21,452 bases of DNA from CAYZJV01 sp964473245 (GTDB taxonomy: Bacteria > Spirochaetota > Spirochaetia > Sphaerochaetales > Sphaerochaetaceae), in NCBI GenBank assembly GCA_964473245.1, contig CAYYOL010000038.1:1-21452 (forward strand), in the 5' to 3' direction. Made by a program: the position numbers and the translations under genes. The notes below the pieces were generated by a model. The model saw nothing but the letters and a program-made list of their open reading frames with translations. It was not told the DNA's origin and searched no databases. Numbering within the stretch: position 1 is the first letter of the stretch; each line of letters opens with the position of its first letter. Shown one piece after another: positions 1-7,365 of the stretch.

Positions 1-53
1 ACCCCCGTCACGAGCTTGGGAAGCTCGGGTAATAGCCGTTATACGACAGTCGC
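1..53 (-). tRNA. tRNA-Gly (anticodon CCC), 3' part cut by window edge
   Basis: Read on the minus strand, the segment folds as the first 53-54 nt of a tRNA. It has a 7-nt acceptor strand GCGACTG, the D arm GTATAACGGCTATTACC typical of bacterial glycine tRNAs, and a perfect 5-bp anticodon stem CGAGC/GCTCG closing the loop TTCCCAA with anticodon CCC. A short variable loop and the start of the T arm (GGGGG then T) follow. The rest of the T arm and the 3' acceptor strand lie outside the window. The gene has its own promoter upstream (66-94, minus strand). Confidence 0.88.
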
Positions 54-65
54 AACTGCAACACA

Positions 66-94
66 ATCATAGCCAAAACCTGTTGTTCTTGCAA
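66..94 (-). promoter_or_regulatory. sigma-70 promoter of tRNA-Gly
   Basis: On the minus strand, TTGCAA (94-89) and TATGAT (71-66) are separated by exactly 17 nt. The -10 ends 12 nt before the mature tRNA 5' end at 53, a normal spacing for a tRNA promoter. Confidence 0.7.
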
Positions 95-256
95 GTAGTA
101 CACCATCGATTGCACGGTTTGACAAGATTTTCCTTATATACTACTCAGCAGTGATATACAAGCTCGTTTTCTCCATAATTCCTAGAGATTTTCCTTGCGC
201 AACGCTCATATTCGCCGGACAATGTATCATGCACATAGTTCTCTAGGAGGAACATC
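95..256. other. Intergenic region upstream of the ABC importer
   Basis: This gap separates the divergent tRNA-Gly promoter from the binding-protein gene. It is AT-rich around 119-160 and holds TTGACA (119-124), TATACT (137-142) and TATACA (155-160), but none are at a standard 16-18 nt spacing. A weaker pair is TTGCGC (195-200) with GACAAT (218-223) at 17 nt. A strong Shine-Dalgarno AGGAGG (245-250) precedes the ATG at 257. I cannot assign the promoter firmly and see no convincing Fur-type operator. Confidence 0.4.
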
Positions 257-1315
257 ATGAAAAAAATTGTATCTCTACTGTTACTTGCAGTTCTCCTTGC
301 GCCTGCAGTATTCGCTCAGGGCGGAGGAGAGAAAGCTCCGGAACCTCAAGCAGTTCCTGCTGCACCGACTTCTGCAGGAAGTGTAAGTGCCTACACAACG
401 CTGGAGGAGCCACTTGCGGCAGCTTTGTTCGATCTCTTTGAGAAGGAGACTGGAATCAAAGTCAACTTCGTTCGTCTCTCTGGTGGCGAAGCCGTGGCGA
501 GACTGGAGGCTGAATCCTCTAATCCGCAGGTTAGCATTTGGGTCGGCGGTGTCGGTCTCGACCATATCACAGCAAAGACGAAGGGGCTGACCACTCCCTA
601 CGTTTCCCGCTATGCGAGTAAGACGCCGACACAGTATCGCGACCCGGAAAACTTCTGGATCGGCCTCTATGTCGGACCCCTTACCATTGTGACCAACCTC
701 GATCGTGCGAAGGAGTTGGGCATCCAGGCTCCCACCAGCTGGGCAGACCTTACCAAGGCGGAATACAAAGGTCTTATCAGAGTAGCGAACCCGAATTCAT
801 CGGGTACCGCGTACAATGTGTTGACTACCATGCGGTATGTGCTTGGTGGGGAAGATCAGATGATGGACTACATGAAAAAGCTCGACAAGAACATCGACCA
901 GTACACCAAGAGCGGCTCAGCACCTGGAAAGAGTGTGGCCATTGGAGAGATTCCTATTGCTATCGGCTATGCTCACGACCAAGTGAAACTCAAAGATGCT
1001 GGAGCCAATATCAAGATTGCAGCTCCCTCGGAAGGAACCGGATTTGAACTTGCCTCCATGTCTCTGGTGAAAGGTGGCAAAGATGCCGTAAATGCTAAGA
1101 AACTCTATGACTGGATCATCTCATCACCCGTGGCGCAGGAAAAGTTCACCGAATGGTATGTTGTCCTTGTTGCAGATGGTGCAGCAAAACACCCAGAAGC
1201 TCTCTCGATCGATGAGATCAAAACCGTGGAGCAGGACTTCGCTTGGGATGGAGATACTGTGAACAAGACTCGTCTGCTTGACAGATGGACACATGAGATC
1301 GGACAGTATCGCTAA
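257..1315 (+). CDS. ABC importer periplasmic substrate-binding protein (AfuA/FbpA/PhnS type)
   Basis: This is the extracytoplasmic binding protein of an ABC importer, 352 aa. An N-terminal signal peptide (residues 1-20: Lys-Lys, then a Leu/Val-rich core ending AVFA before Gln21) is followed by a low-complexity Gly/Pro/Ala linker to about residue 42. The mature fold starts at SVSAYTTLEEPLAAALFDLF, typical of the family that binds ferric iron, phosphonates, thiamine or sugar phosphates. The start is fixed by AGGAGG 6 nt upstream. The double permease and ATPase follow on the same strand at 9-39 nt and 10 nt, so the three form one operon. The consecutive Tyr-Tyr pair used by classical FbpA to bind Fe3+ is not visible (the comparable region reads AIGYAHDQ), so the substrate is left open. 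Confidence 0.88.
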   Translation: MKKIVSLLLLAVLLAPAVFAQGGGEKAPEPQAVPAAPTSAGSVSAYTTLEEPLAAALFDLFEKETGIKVNFVRLSGGEAVARLEAESSNPQVSIWVGGVGLDHITAKTKGLTTPYVSRYASKTPTQYRDPENFWIGLYVGPLTIVTNLDRAKELGIQAPTSWADLTKAEYKGLIRVANPNSSGTAYNVLTTMRYVLGGEDQMMDYMKKLDKNIDQYTKSGSAPGKSVAIGEIPIAIGYAHDQVKLKDAGANIKIAAPSEGTGFELASMSLVKGGKDAVNAKKLYDWIISSPVAQEKFTEWYVVLVADGAAKHPEALSIDEIKTVEQDFAWDGDTVNKTRLLDRWTHEIGQYR

Positions 1316-1354
1316 ACACCCTGAATGACAGCCTTGTGCTGTATTGGACAGCAG

Positions 1355-3571
1355 ATGTTTACAAAAAAAAGAATTATTCAATTCTGTCTCGTGGCGGTGG
1401 TTTTCATCGCCGCGGACATTTGGATGTACAGGACACTCACTGATTCGTTCGTAGCGTACGTTGAAGAGCGGAACTATAACGAAGTGGGTCTCTTCGTTCA
1501 GACAGTACCTGAAGATGAATCGGACATTCCTCACTGGCTAGAAGGAGTCTCTACAATCATCCCCGACGCTCAAGCTATGTATTTCACCTTCGATGAGAAC
1601 CGATTCACCTTCGTCCCGGCAGCAGGAGGATCTCCTGTCGCTGAACAACTCTGGAACCAGTACGGGAGAACCGAACCGTTCACCAATGCTCTGGAGAGTG
1701 CCTACTACCTAGAAGCGATGCAACTGCCCTCCCGATATCCATCGGTTATCAACAATGATGCCAGTGACGTTCGTGTCTTTTTCGCTCCTCTCATCGCAGA
1801 GAACGGTTATGAAGCGGTTGGAGCGGTCATGATACTCGTCCCGACCAGTGGCGCTTCGGGGTACAGCCGACTCTTGGCAATATTCGCAATCGGAGCGGCC
1901 ATCGCTTTCATTGCCATCTCCTGGGTGATCATGTTCACTCGGGATCCGATCACTGGGTTCATGGTCCTCGGCCTGTTCATTATTGTAGGGGTTTTCGTGG
2001 CCTTCCCGCTCTTCGAGGCGCTTCGGCTCTCGTTCTTCCGCAATAATCAATTCTCCATGGACCGCTGGAAAATGGGACTCTCTCCTGCCTACATCGTTGC
2101 ACTCTGGGGATCTCTCAGATTGGGCGTTTCCACAGCAACCATCTCCACCATACTGGGTTTTCTCATTGCATTTCTTGTCGAACGAACTTCGTTCCGGCAG
2201 AAGAAACTGGTGACGACACTCGCCACCATGCCGGTAATCTCACCTCCATTCTCCCTTTCGCTCTCGATCATACTCCTGTTCGGAAACAACGGACTTATCA
2301 GCAAACAGCTTCTGAACATGCAGAACACTTCGATCTATGGATTGGGAGGTCTGACACTGGTACAGACCATAAGCATGTTCCCGATTGCCTACCTCACGAT
2401 CAGTGGGGTCCTGAGACAGATCGACTCGACGGTTGAGGATGCTTCGCTCGACCTCTCTGCAACGAGGTGGCAGACCTTCAAATCGATCACCTTCCCGCTC
2501 ACAGTTCCAGGAATCTTGTCTGCGTGGATGCTGGTATTCACCAATTCACTTGCAGACTTCGCGAACCCGCTACTTCTTTCGGGAAATCTTAGAGTGCTCT
2601 CGACTGAAGCCTATATGATGGTGACAGGACGCATGAACGATCTTGGAGGAGGCGCTGTACTCTCTTTCATGCTGCTGCTACCGACTGTGACTGCTTTCAT
2701 GGTCCAGCGTTTCTGGGTCAGCAGAAAGAGTTTCGTTACCGTTACTGGTAAACCTTCGACCACGCTTACAGAGCTCACCACGACTCCTGTTCGAAATATA
2801 TTGGCAGGAATCACTTGGGCTGTGCTGGGTTTCATTCTCATGCTCTACTTGACCATTGTAGCCGGTTGTTTCGTACGGAACTGGGGTATAGACTATACAT
2901 TCACGCTGGAAAACTGGAAAGCGATCCCCGATAGCTGGGACTCACTCACATCCACGGTACTGCTTGCACTCATCTCGGCACCGCTGGCAGGGCTTATCGC
3001 AATGGTCGCAGCCATGCTGCTTGTACGAAAGAAGTTCCCAGGCAAGCGGCTTCTCGAGGTACTCATGATGACTCCCTATGCAATTCCGGGAACACTCATC
3101 GGAATCGCGTATGTCATCGCGTTCAACAAGCAGCCGCTCTTGTTGGTTGGAACCGGCGCAATAATCGTAATCAACTACGTGATCCGAGAATTGCCGGTCG
3201 GCCTGGAGAACGGTATCACCGCATTGCACCAGATCGATCCCTCGATCGAGGAAGCAGCGCAGGATCTCGGAGCCGATGTACCGACAGTGTTCAAGACCAT
3301 TGTCCTCCCGCTTGTCCGCCCTGCATTCCTTTCCAGCATGTCTTATACTTTTGTTCGATCCATGACAGCGGTAAGTGCAATCATCTTCCTGATCTCGGCA
3401 AAATGGTACCACCTGACAATTAAGATTCTCAGTTATTCGGAAAATCTCCGTTTTGGCTTGGCCAGTGTCCTGTGTACGGTACTCATCATCATCGTTCTGG
3501 GAGTGTTTGGACTCCTGCAGATTCTGGTGAAGGACGATAAGCTTACACAGAAGACAATCTCCACTCGATAA
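1355..3571 (+). CDS. ABC importer permease, fused double domain (FbpB type) with N-terminal periplasmic domain
   Basis: This is the inner-membrane channel of the importer. Two permease halves are fused in one chain, each with an EAA-type ATPase-docking loop: EDASLDLSATRWQTFKSITF (about residues 370-390) and EEAAQDLGADVPTVFKTIVL in the last quarter. Unusually, the N terminus carries a membrane segment (about 17-34), a soluble segment of about 140 residues (38-178) that should face the periplasm, then another membrane segment (183-204) before the transport core. Residue numbers here count from an in-frame ATG at 1325 (748 aa). I prefer the ATG at 1355 (738 aa), which begins MFTKKR directly before the first hydrophobic helix. 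Neither start has a strong Shine-Dalgarno, so the start is uncertain. The ATPase gene follows 10 nt downstream. Confidence 0.87.
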   Translation: MFTKKRIIQFCLVAVVFIAADIWMYRTLTDSFVAYVEERNYNEVGLFVQTVPEDESDIPHWLEGVSTIIPDAQAMYFTFDENRFTFVPAAGGSPVAEQLWNQYGRTEPFTNALESAYYLEAMQLPSRYPSVINNDASDVRVFFAPLIAENGYEAVGAVMILVPTSGASGYSRLLAIFAIGAAIAFIAISWVIMFTRDPITGFMVLGLFIIVGVFVAFPLFEALRLSFFRNNQFSMDRWKMGLSPAYIVALWGSLRLGVSTATISTILGFLIAFLVERTSFRQKKLVTTLATMPVISPPFSLSLSIILLFGNNGLISKQLLNMQNTSIYGLGGLTLVQTISMFPIAYLTISGVLRQIDSTVEDASLDLSATRWQTFKSITFPLTVPGILSAWMLVFTNSLADFANPLLLSGNLRVLSTEAYMMVTGRMNDLGGGAVLSFMLLLPTVTAFMVQRFWVSRKSFVTVTGKPSTTLTELTTTPVRNILAGITWAVLGFILMLYLTIVAGCFVRNWGIDYTFTLENWKAIPDSWDSLTSTVLLALISAPLAGLIAMVAAMLLVRKKFPGKRLLEVLMMTPYAIPGTLIGIAYVIAFNKQPLLLVGTGAIIVINYVIRELPVGLENGITALHQIDPSIEEAAQDLGADVPTVFKTIVLPLVRPAFLSSMSYTFVRSMTAVSAIIFLISAKWYHLTIKILSYSENLRFGLASVLCTVLIIIVLGVFGLLQILVKDDKLTQKTISTR

Positions 3572-3581
3572 AGGGACCGAT

Positions 3582-4682
3582 ATGAAAAAGAAAAGTGTTT
3601 CAGTTACATTGAAGAACGTGACCAAGAGATTCAAAGATGTGAAGGGAAAAGCCGATGTCATTGCGGTAAATGGTGCCGAATTCGTTGTAGAACCGGGAGA
3701 GTTGGTGACTTTGCTAGGGCCTTCGGGCTGTGGCAAGACAACCACACTCCGTATGGTCGCAGGATTCGAACTCCCCACCGAAGGGCAGATTCTCATCGGA
3801 GATACCGATGTGACCATGCTCCCGCCGAACAAGCGAGATACAGCCACCATGTTTCAAAGTTATGGACTGTTTCCGCACATGAGTGTGTACGATAATGTTG
3901 CCTATGGACTTAAACTTCGTAAGGTGGCACCAGATGAGATACGGAAACGGGTCAACGAATCGCTCGACCTTGTCGGCCTTGCCACGTATGGAGATCGGGC
4001 TCCGGGGAAACTCTCCGGTGGTCAGCAGCAGCGTGTGGCGTTAGCACGATCGCTGATTGTAACACCATCTGTGTTGCTGCTAGACGAACCACTGTCCAAT
4101 CTCGATGCACTACTTCGCGAACAGATGCGGGTGGAGATCAAGAGAATACAACGAACTCTCGGGATTACCGCTATCTATGTGACACATGATCGAGTGGAGG
4201 CCATGAGTCTCTCAGATAGAGTCATCGTCATGAAAGACGGATTCATCAGACAAATCGGGGCTCCAGAGCAGATCTATGAAGAACCCGACTCACGATTCGT
4301 CGCTGGATTCGTGGGGAAAGCTGCATTCTTCCCAGTGGAGATCGGAGGCAAGGATGATGGTCTATGGTCCTGCAACCTCGGAGGAAAGGAGGTCAAAGTA
4401 GCCAAGGCAGCCCCCAATGTCCAAACCGGAGACTCGGCGGTTCTCATGGCTCGACCCGAGTCTCTCAGGCTTCAGGAGCATGGCAATGGGCATCTCGATG
4501 GAAAAGTGCGCATGAATGTGTACCTAGGCAACAGTCTAGAATCGTTCGTATCGACGCCATTTGGTGAAGTATTGGTTCAGATCGACGACCCTCACTCGAA
4601 ACGGGTGTTCAAAGAGGGAGAGCTGGTATCCATCGACTTCAACAGTGAACGTGTTCGCATACTGAACACAGACGAAGCCTGA
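3582..4682 (+). CDS. ABC importer ATP-binding protein (FbpC/PotA type)
   Basis: This is the cytoplasmic ATPase that powers the preceding binding protein and permease, 366 aa. All motor motifs are present: Walker A GPSGCGKT (46-53), Q-loop Gln92, signature LSGGQQQR (144-151), Walker B VLLLDEP (164-170), D-loop SNLD, and switch His202 in THD. The C-terminal 120 residues form the TOBE-type regulatory/accessory domain found in importers of iron, polyamines and sugars. The ATG follows AAAGGGA with 10 nt between stop and start, consistent with translation from the same mRNA. No terminator is visible directly after it, but the next gene has its own promoter at 4731-4759. Confidence 0.9.
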   Translation: MKKKSVSVTLKNVTKRFKDVKGKADVIAVNGAEFVVEPGELVTLLGPSGCGKTTTLRMVAGFELPTEGQILIGDTDVTMLPPNKRDTATMFQSYGLFPHMSVYDNVAYGLKLRKVAPDEIRKRVNESLDLVGLATYGDRAPGKLSGGQQQRVALARSLIVTPSVLLLDEPLSNLDALLREQMRVEIKRIQRTLGITAIYVTHDRVEAMSLSDRVIVMKDGFIRQIGAPEQIYEEPDSRFVAGFVGKAAFFPVEIGGKDDGLWSCNLGGKEVKVAKAAPNVQTGDSAVLMARPESLRLQEHGNGHLDGKVRMNVYLGNSLESFVSTPFGEVLVQIDDPHSKRVFKEGELVSIDFNSERVRILNTDEA

Positions 4683-4730
4683 GCCAGCCATTCACGCCCC
4701 GCTGTAAATATCGGCCTCACATGGTTATGA

Positions 4731-4759
4731 TTGACAACCGCTTGAGGTCGGAGTAAACT
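4731..4759 (+). promoter_or_regulatory. sigma-70 promoter of the UgpC/MsmK-type ATPase gene
   Basis: TTGACA (4731-4736) matches the -35 consensus perfectly. TAAACT (4754-4759) lies 17 nt away. Transcription would start near 4766, giving a leader of about 23 nt that contains the purine-rich site AGGGGG before the ATG at 4789. Confidence 0.75.
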
Positions 4760-4788
4760 GGCTGTAATAAGATAAGTAGGGGGTTTTT

Positions 4789-5883
4789 ATGGCCACTGTA
4801 GAATTGAAAAACATTTCGAAGGTGTACGATGGCAATGTGAAGGCTGTCGACAATGTGAACATCGAAATCAAGGACAGAGAATTCGTCGTTCTCGTAGGTC
4901 CTTCCGGTTGTGGGAAATCCACCACACTCCGTATGGTCGCTGGGCTGGAGGATATTACAGACGGTGAACTGTACATCGATGGTAAAATGGTGAACGATGT
5001 CCCACCGAAAGATCGCGACATCGCGATGGTATTCCAGAACTATGCACTCTATCCGCACATGACCGTGTATGACAACATGGCGTTCGGACTCAAGATTCGG
5101 AAGTTCCCGAAGGAAGAGATCGACCAGCGTGTTCGCGAAGCTGCCAAGATTCTCGATATCGAGCAGTTGCTCGATCGTAAGCCGAAGGCACTCTCTGGTG
5201 GACAGCGTCAGCGCGTAGCTGTAGGTCGTGCCATTGTTCGAAAGCCCAAAGTGTTCCTGTTCGACGAACCACTGTCGAACCTCGATGCAAAACTGCGTGT
5301 GCAAATGCGTGCCGAGATCTCTTCGCTTCACAACAGGCTGAAAGCTACCATGATCTACGTCACACACGACCAGATTGAAGCACTAACCATGGCAGACAAG
5401 ATCGTCGTCATGAAATTAGGTATCATCCAGCAGATCGGTGGACCACTCGATCTCTACAATGAACCGAACAACAAGTTTGTAGCAGGATTCATCGGATCAC
5501 CTCCCATGAACTTCATGACTGTCGATATCGTGGCCGAGGGAAAGCAGCTGTTCGCAGATGAGGGCTCATTCCGAATCAAACTCACAGAGAAACAGAACAA
5601 GCTCCTCGCTGACTACGCTGGCAAGAAGGTGACATTCGGGATCAGACCGGAAGATGTAAAATTCTCCGATGATCCGATTGAAGATACCACCATCAATGGA
5701 CAGGTGGGGGTTGTCGAACCGCTTGGTTCCGAGACTCATATCTATGTGGCAGCTGGTAAGCACCAGTTCATCGGGAAGATCGAGCCGCACATTATTCTCC
5801 ACGTAGACCAGAAGATCAGCCTCATTCCAGACTTGGAGAAGGTGAAGTTCTATGATTATGAGACTGAATTGGCTATTCGCTGA
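4789..5883 (+). CDS. ugpC: Sugar ABC transporter ATP-binding protein (UgpC/MsmK/MalK type)
   Basis: This is a cytoplasmic ATPase of the carbohydrate-uptake (CUT1) class, 364 aa. Motifs are Walker A GPSGCGKS (37-44), Q-loop Gln83, signature LSGGQRQR (135-142), Walker B VFLFDE (155-160), D-loop SNLDAKLR and switch His193. A C-terminal TOBE/MalK-like regulatory domain contains the typical FGIRPEDV segment. It has its own promoter and ends at a strong terminator, with no binding protein or permease gene beside it. By analogy with MsmK and MsiK, known shared ATPases, it probably energises several sugar importers encoded elsewhere. The downstream UMF1 transporter is not an ABC partner. The gene symbol is by family resemblance. 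Confidence 0.88.
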   Translation: MATVELKNISKVYDGNVKAVDNVNIEIKDREFVVLVGPSGCGKSTTLRMVAGLEDITDGELYIDGKMVNDVPPKDRDIAMVFQNYALYPHMTVYDNMAFGLKIRKFPKEEIDQRVREAAKILDIEQLLDRKPKALSGGQRQRVAVGRAIVRKPKVFLFDEPLSNLDAKLRVQMRAEISSLHNRLKATMIYVTHDQIEALTMADKIVVMKLGIIQQIGGPLDLYNEPNNKFVAGFIGSPPMNFMTVDIVAEGKQLFADEGSFRIKLTEKQNKLLADYAGKKVTFGIRPEDVKFSDDPIEDTTINGQVGVVEPLGSETHIYVAAGKHQFIGKIEPHIILHVDQKISLIPDLEKVKFYDYETELAIR

Positions 5884-5905
5884 TTAGCCTACAAGAAACA
5901 AAGTC

Positions 5906-5947
5906 GGCTGTTGCATACGAATCGATCTATGCAGCAGCCATTTTTTT
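5906..5947 (+). terminator. Rho-independent terminator after the UgpC-type ATPase gene
   Basis: A 12-bp stem pairs GGCTGTTGCATA (5906-5917) with TATGCAGCAGCC (5928-5939), with one G-U pair and a 10-nt loop. ATTTTTTT (5940-5947) follows. It starts 22 nt after the ATPase stop and ends 20 nt before the next start codon, so it may work as a partial terminator controlling read-through into the UMF1 transporter. Confidence 0.85.
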
Positions 5948-5967
5948 GAAGAAGTGGAGGAGGTTCC

Positions 5968-7275
5968 ATGCAGCAAGATTCACGTAAGGCCATCATTGCA
6001 TGGTCTCTCTACGATTGGGCAAACAGCGCATTCGCCACTACGGTCATGGCGGGCTTCTTCCCGATATTCTTCAGTAGTTACTGGACCAGCACACACAGCG
6101 TGCAGGAGAGTACTTTTTATCTCGGTCTGGCAAATTCATTGGAGGCCATTCTTGTAGCATTGCTCGCTCCAGTACTCGGTGCGATAGCTGATCGAGGAGG
6201 CTACAAGAAGCGATTCCTCATTTTCTTCACCTTTCTCGGATGTGTCATGACAAGTGGCCTCTGGTTCGTCCAAGCTGGCATGTGGCCCCTCGCTGTCATG
6301 TTTTACATACTCGCTATGATCGGTTTCTCCGGATCATTGATCTTCTACGACGCCCTGCTACCTGCAGTTGCTTCCCCAAAGCGGGTCGATTTCGTCTCAT
6401 CGCTCGGGTACGCACTCGGTTATATTGGTGGAGGAACCCTATTTCTCGTGAATGTGCTCATGTACCTGAATCCGTCATGGTTCGGGTTTGTTGATGAAGT
6501 GGCTGCCGTGAAAGCCGCCTTCATCTCGGTCGGCATCTGGTGGGCAGTCTTTACGATCCCAATTCTCATCTGGGTGAAGGAACCACGGTATGGAGCTAAG
6601 GAAGACTCGAAGCAGGCTGTTCGGAATGGGCTGCGTCAATTCATCGTGACCTTCAAGGCTATTCGCGATCTCAAGGTAGTGGGCCTTTTCCTTCTTGCCT
6701 ACTGGTTCTATATCGATGGCGTGGACACGATCATACGTATGGCGGTCGACTATGGTACAGCGATCGGATTTCCTGCCTCATCACTCATCGTTGCGCTTCT
6801 CATCACACAATTCGTCGCGTTCCCAGCAGCAATTGCATACAACTTCCTGGGAAAAAGAATTGGGGTGAAACGGGCACTGCTGGTGGCGATTGTCGCATAT
6901 TGCGGCATCTCTATCCTTGGATTCTTCATGTCCCAGATATGGCATTTCTATGCCTTGGCGGGTATGATTGGTCTGTTCCAGGGAGGTATTCAAGCGTTAA
7001 GCAGAAGCTATTACACCAGACTCATTCCGACCGAGTTCTCCGCAGAGTTCTTTGGTTTCTTCAATATGTTGGGAAAATTCGCCGCAATCATCGGCCCGAT
7101 ACTTCTCGGAGTGGTAACCATACTCTCTGGAAGCAACCGACTCGGAATCCTTTCGATAGTTATACTTTTCATTGCTGGCGGCATCCTACTCATGAAAGTA
7201 GACGAACAAGAAGGGGTCGCGAGTCTAGAATCTTTCCGCTCCAGCATGGCAGCCGAGGACTTGAATAGAACGTGA
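5968..7275 (+). CDS. Major facilitator transporter, UMF1/Atg22-like family
   Basis: This is an integral membrane protein of 435 aa with about 12 predicted membrane helices. The N terminus AWSLYDWANSAFATTV (12-27) is characteristic of the bacterial UMF1 branch related to yeast Atg22. A typical facilitator loop (GAIADRGGYKKR) lies between helices 2 and 3. Substrates of bacterial members are generally unknown, and solute or amino-acid efflux is only a family-level guess. The start is supported by GGAGGAGG with suitable spacing. No clear promoter lies in the 20 nt between the upstream terminator and the gene, so expression may depend on read-through. Confidence 0.85.
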   Translation: MQQDSRKAIIAWSLYDWANSAFATTVMAGFFPIFFSSYWTSTHSVQESTFYLGLANSLEAILVALLAPVLGAIADRGGYKKRFLIFFTFLGCVMTSGLWFVQAGMWPLAVMFYILAMIGFSGSLIFYDALLPAVASPKRVDFVSSLGYALGYIGGGTLFLVNVLMYLNPSWFGFVDEVAAVKAAFISVGIWWAVFTIPILIWVKEPRYGAKEDSKQAVRNGLRQFIVTFKAIRDLKVVGLFLLAYWFYIDGVDTIIRMAVDYGTAIGFPASSLIVALLITQFVAFPAAIAYNFLGKRIGVKRALLVAIVAYCGISILGFFMSQIWHFYALAGMIGLFQGGIQALSRSYYTRLIPTEFSAEFFGFFNMLGKFAAIIGPILLGVVTILSGSNRLGILSIVILFIAGGILLMKVDEQEGVASLESFRSSMAAEDLNRT

Positions 7276-7313
7276 TATAGCGTTGTTCCCCCATCTCCGG
7301 TGCACCACAAATC

Positions 7314-7337
7314 AGGGTGCTGGTTTCCCAGCACCCT
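7314..7337. terminator. Hairpin between convergent UMF1 transporter and hydA genes
   Basis: A perfect 10-bp stem pairs AGGGTGCTGG (7314-7323) with CCAGCACCCT (7328-7337) around a TTTC loop. It sits 38 nt after the transporter stop and 28 nt after the hydA stop in the opposite direction. Neither side has a proper U-tract (TGATAGCAC one way, GATTTGTGG the other), so it is a plausible bidirectional terminator or mRNA 3'-end stabiliser rather than a textbook terminator. Confidence 0.55.
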
Positions 7338-7365
7338 TGATAGCACTTTCAAGCTAATTCAGTCA

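Noticed and set aside
1..30. tRNA-Pro(GGG) on the plus strand
   Set aside because: The plus strand also shows a stem with loop TTGGGAA, but the flanking sequence fits no tRNA arms. The minus strand gives a proper glycine tRNA D arm and acceptor.
119..142. TTGACA with TATACT as the promoter of the ABC importer
   Set aside because: The spacer is only 12 nt, too short for a sigma-70 promoter.
195..235. Fur-type iron box upstream of the ABC importer
   Set aside because: The region has no recognisable 19-bp Fur palindrome; only scattered AAT/ATT triplets are seen.
2942..3850. Open minus-strand frame of about 300 codons
   Set aside because: It lies opposite the permease and ATPase genes, has unusual Cys/Arg/Asp-rich composition in part and no recognisable domain. 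The plus-strand genes account for the region.
4717..5367. Open minus-strand frame of about 216 codons opposite the UgpC-type ATPase gene
   Set aside because: The plus strand encodes a complete ATPase with every motif; the opposite frame shows no family features or ribosome binding site.
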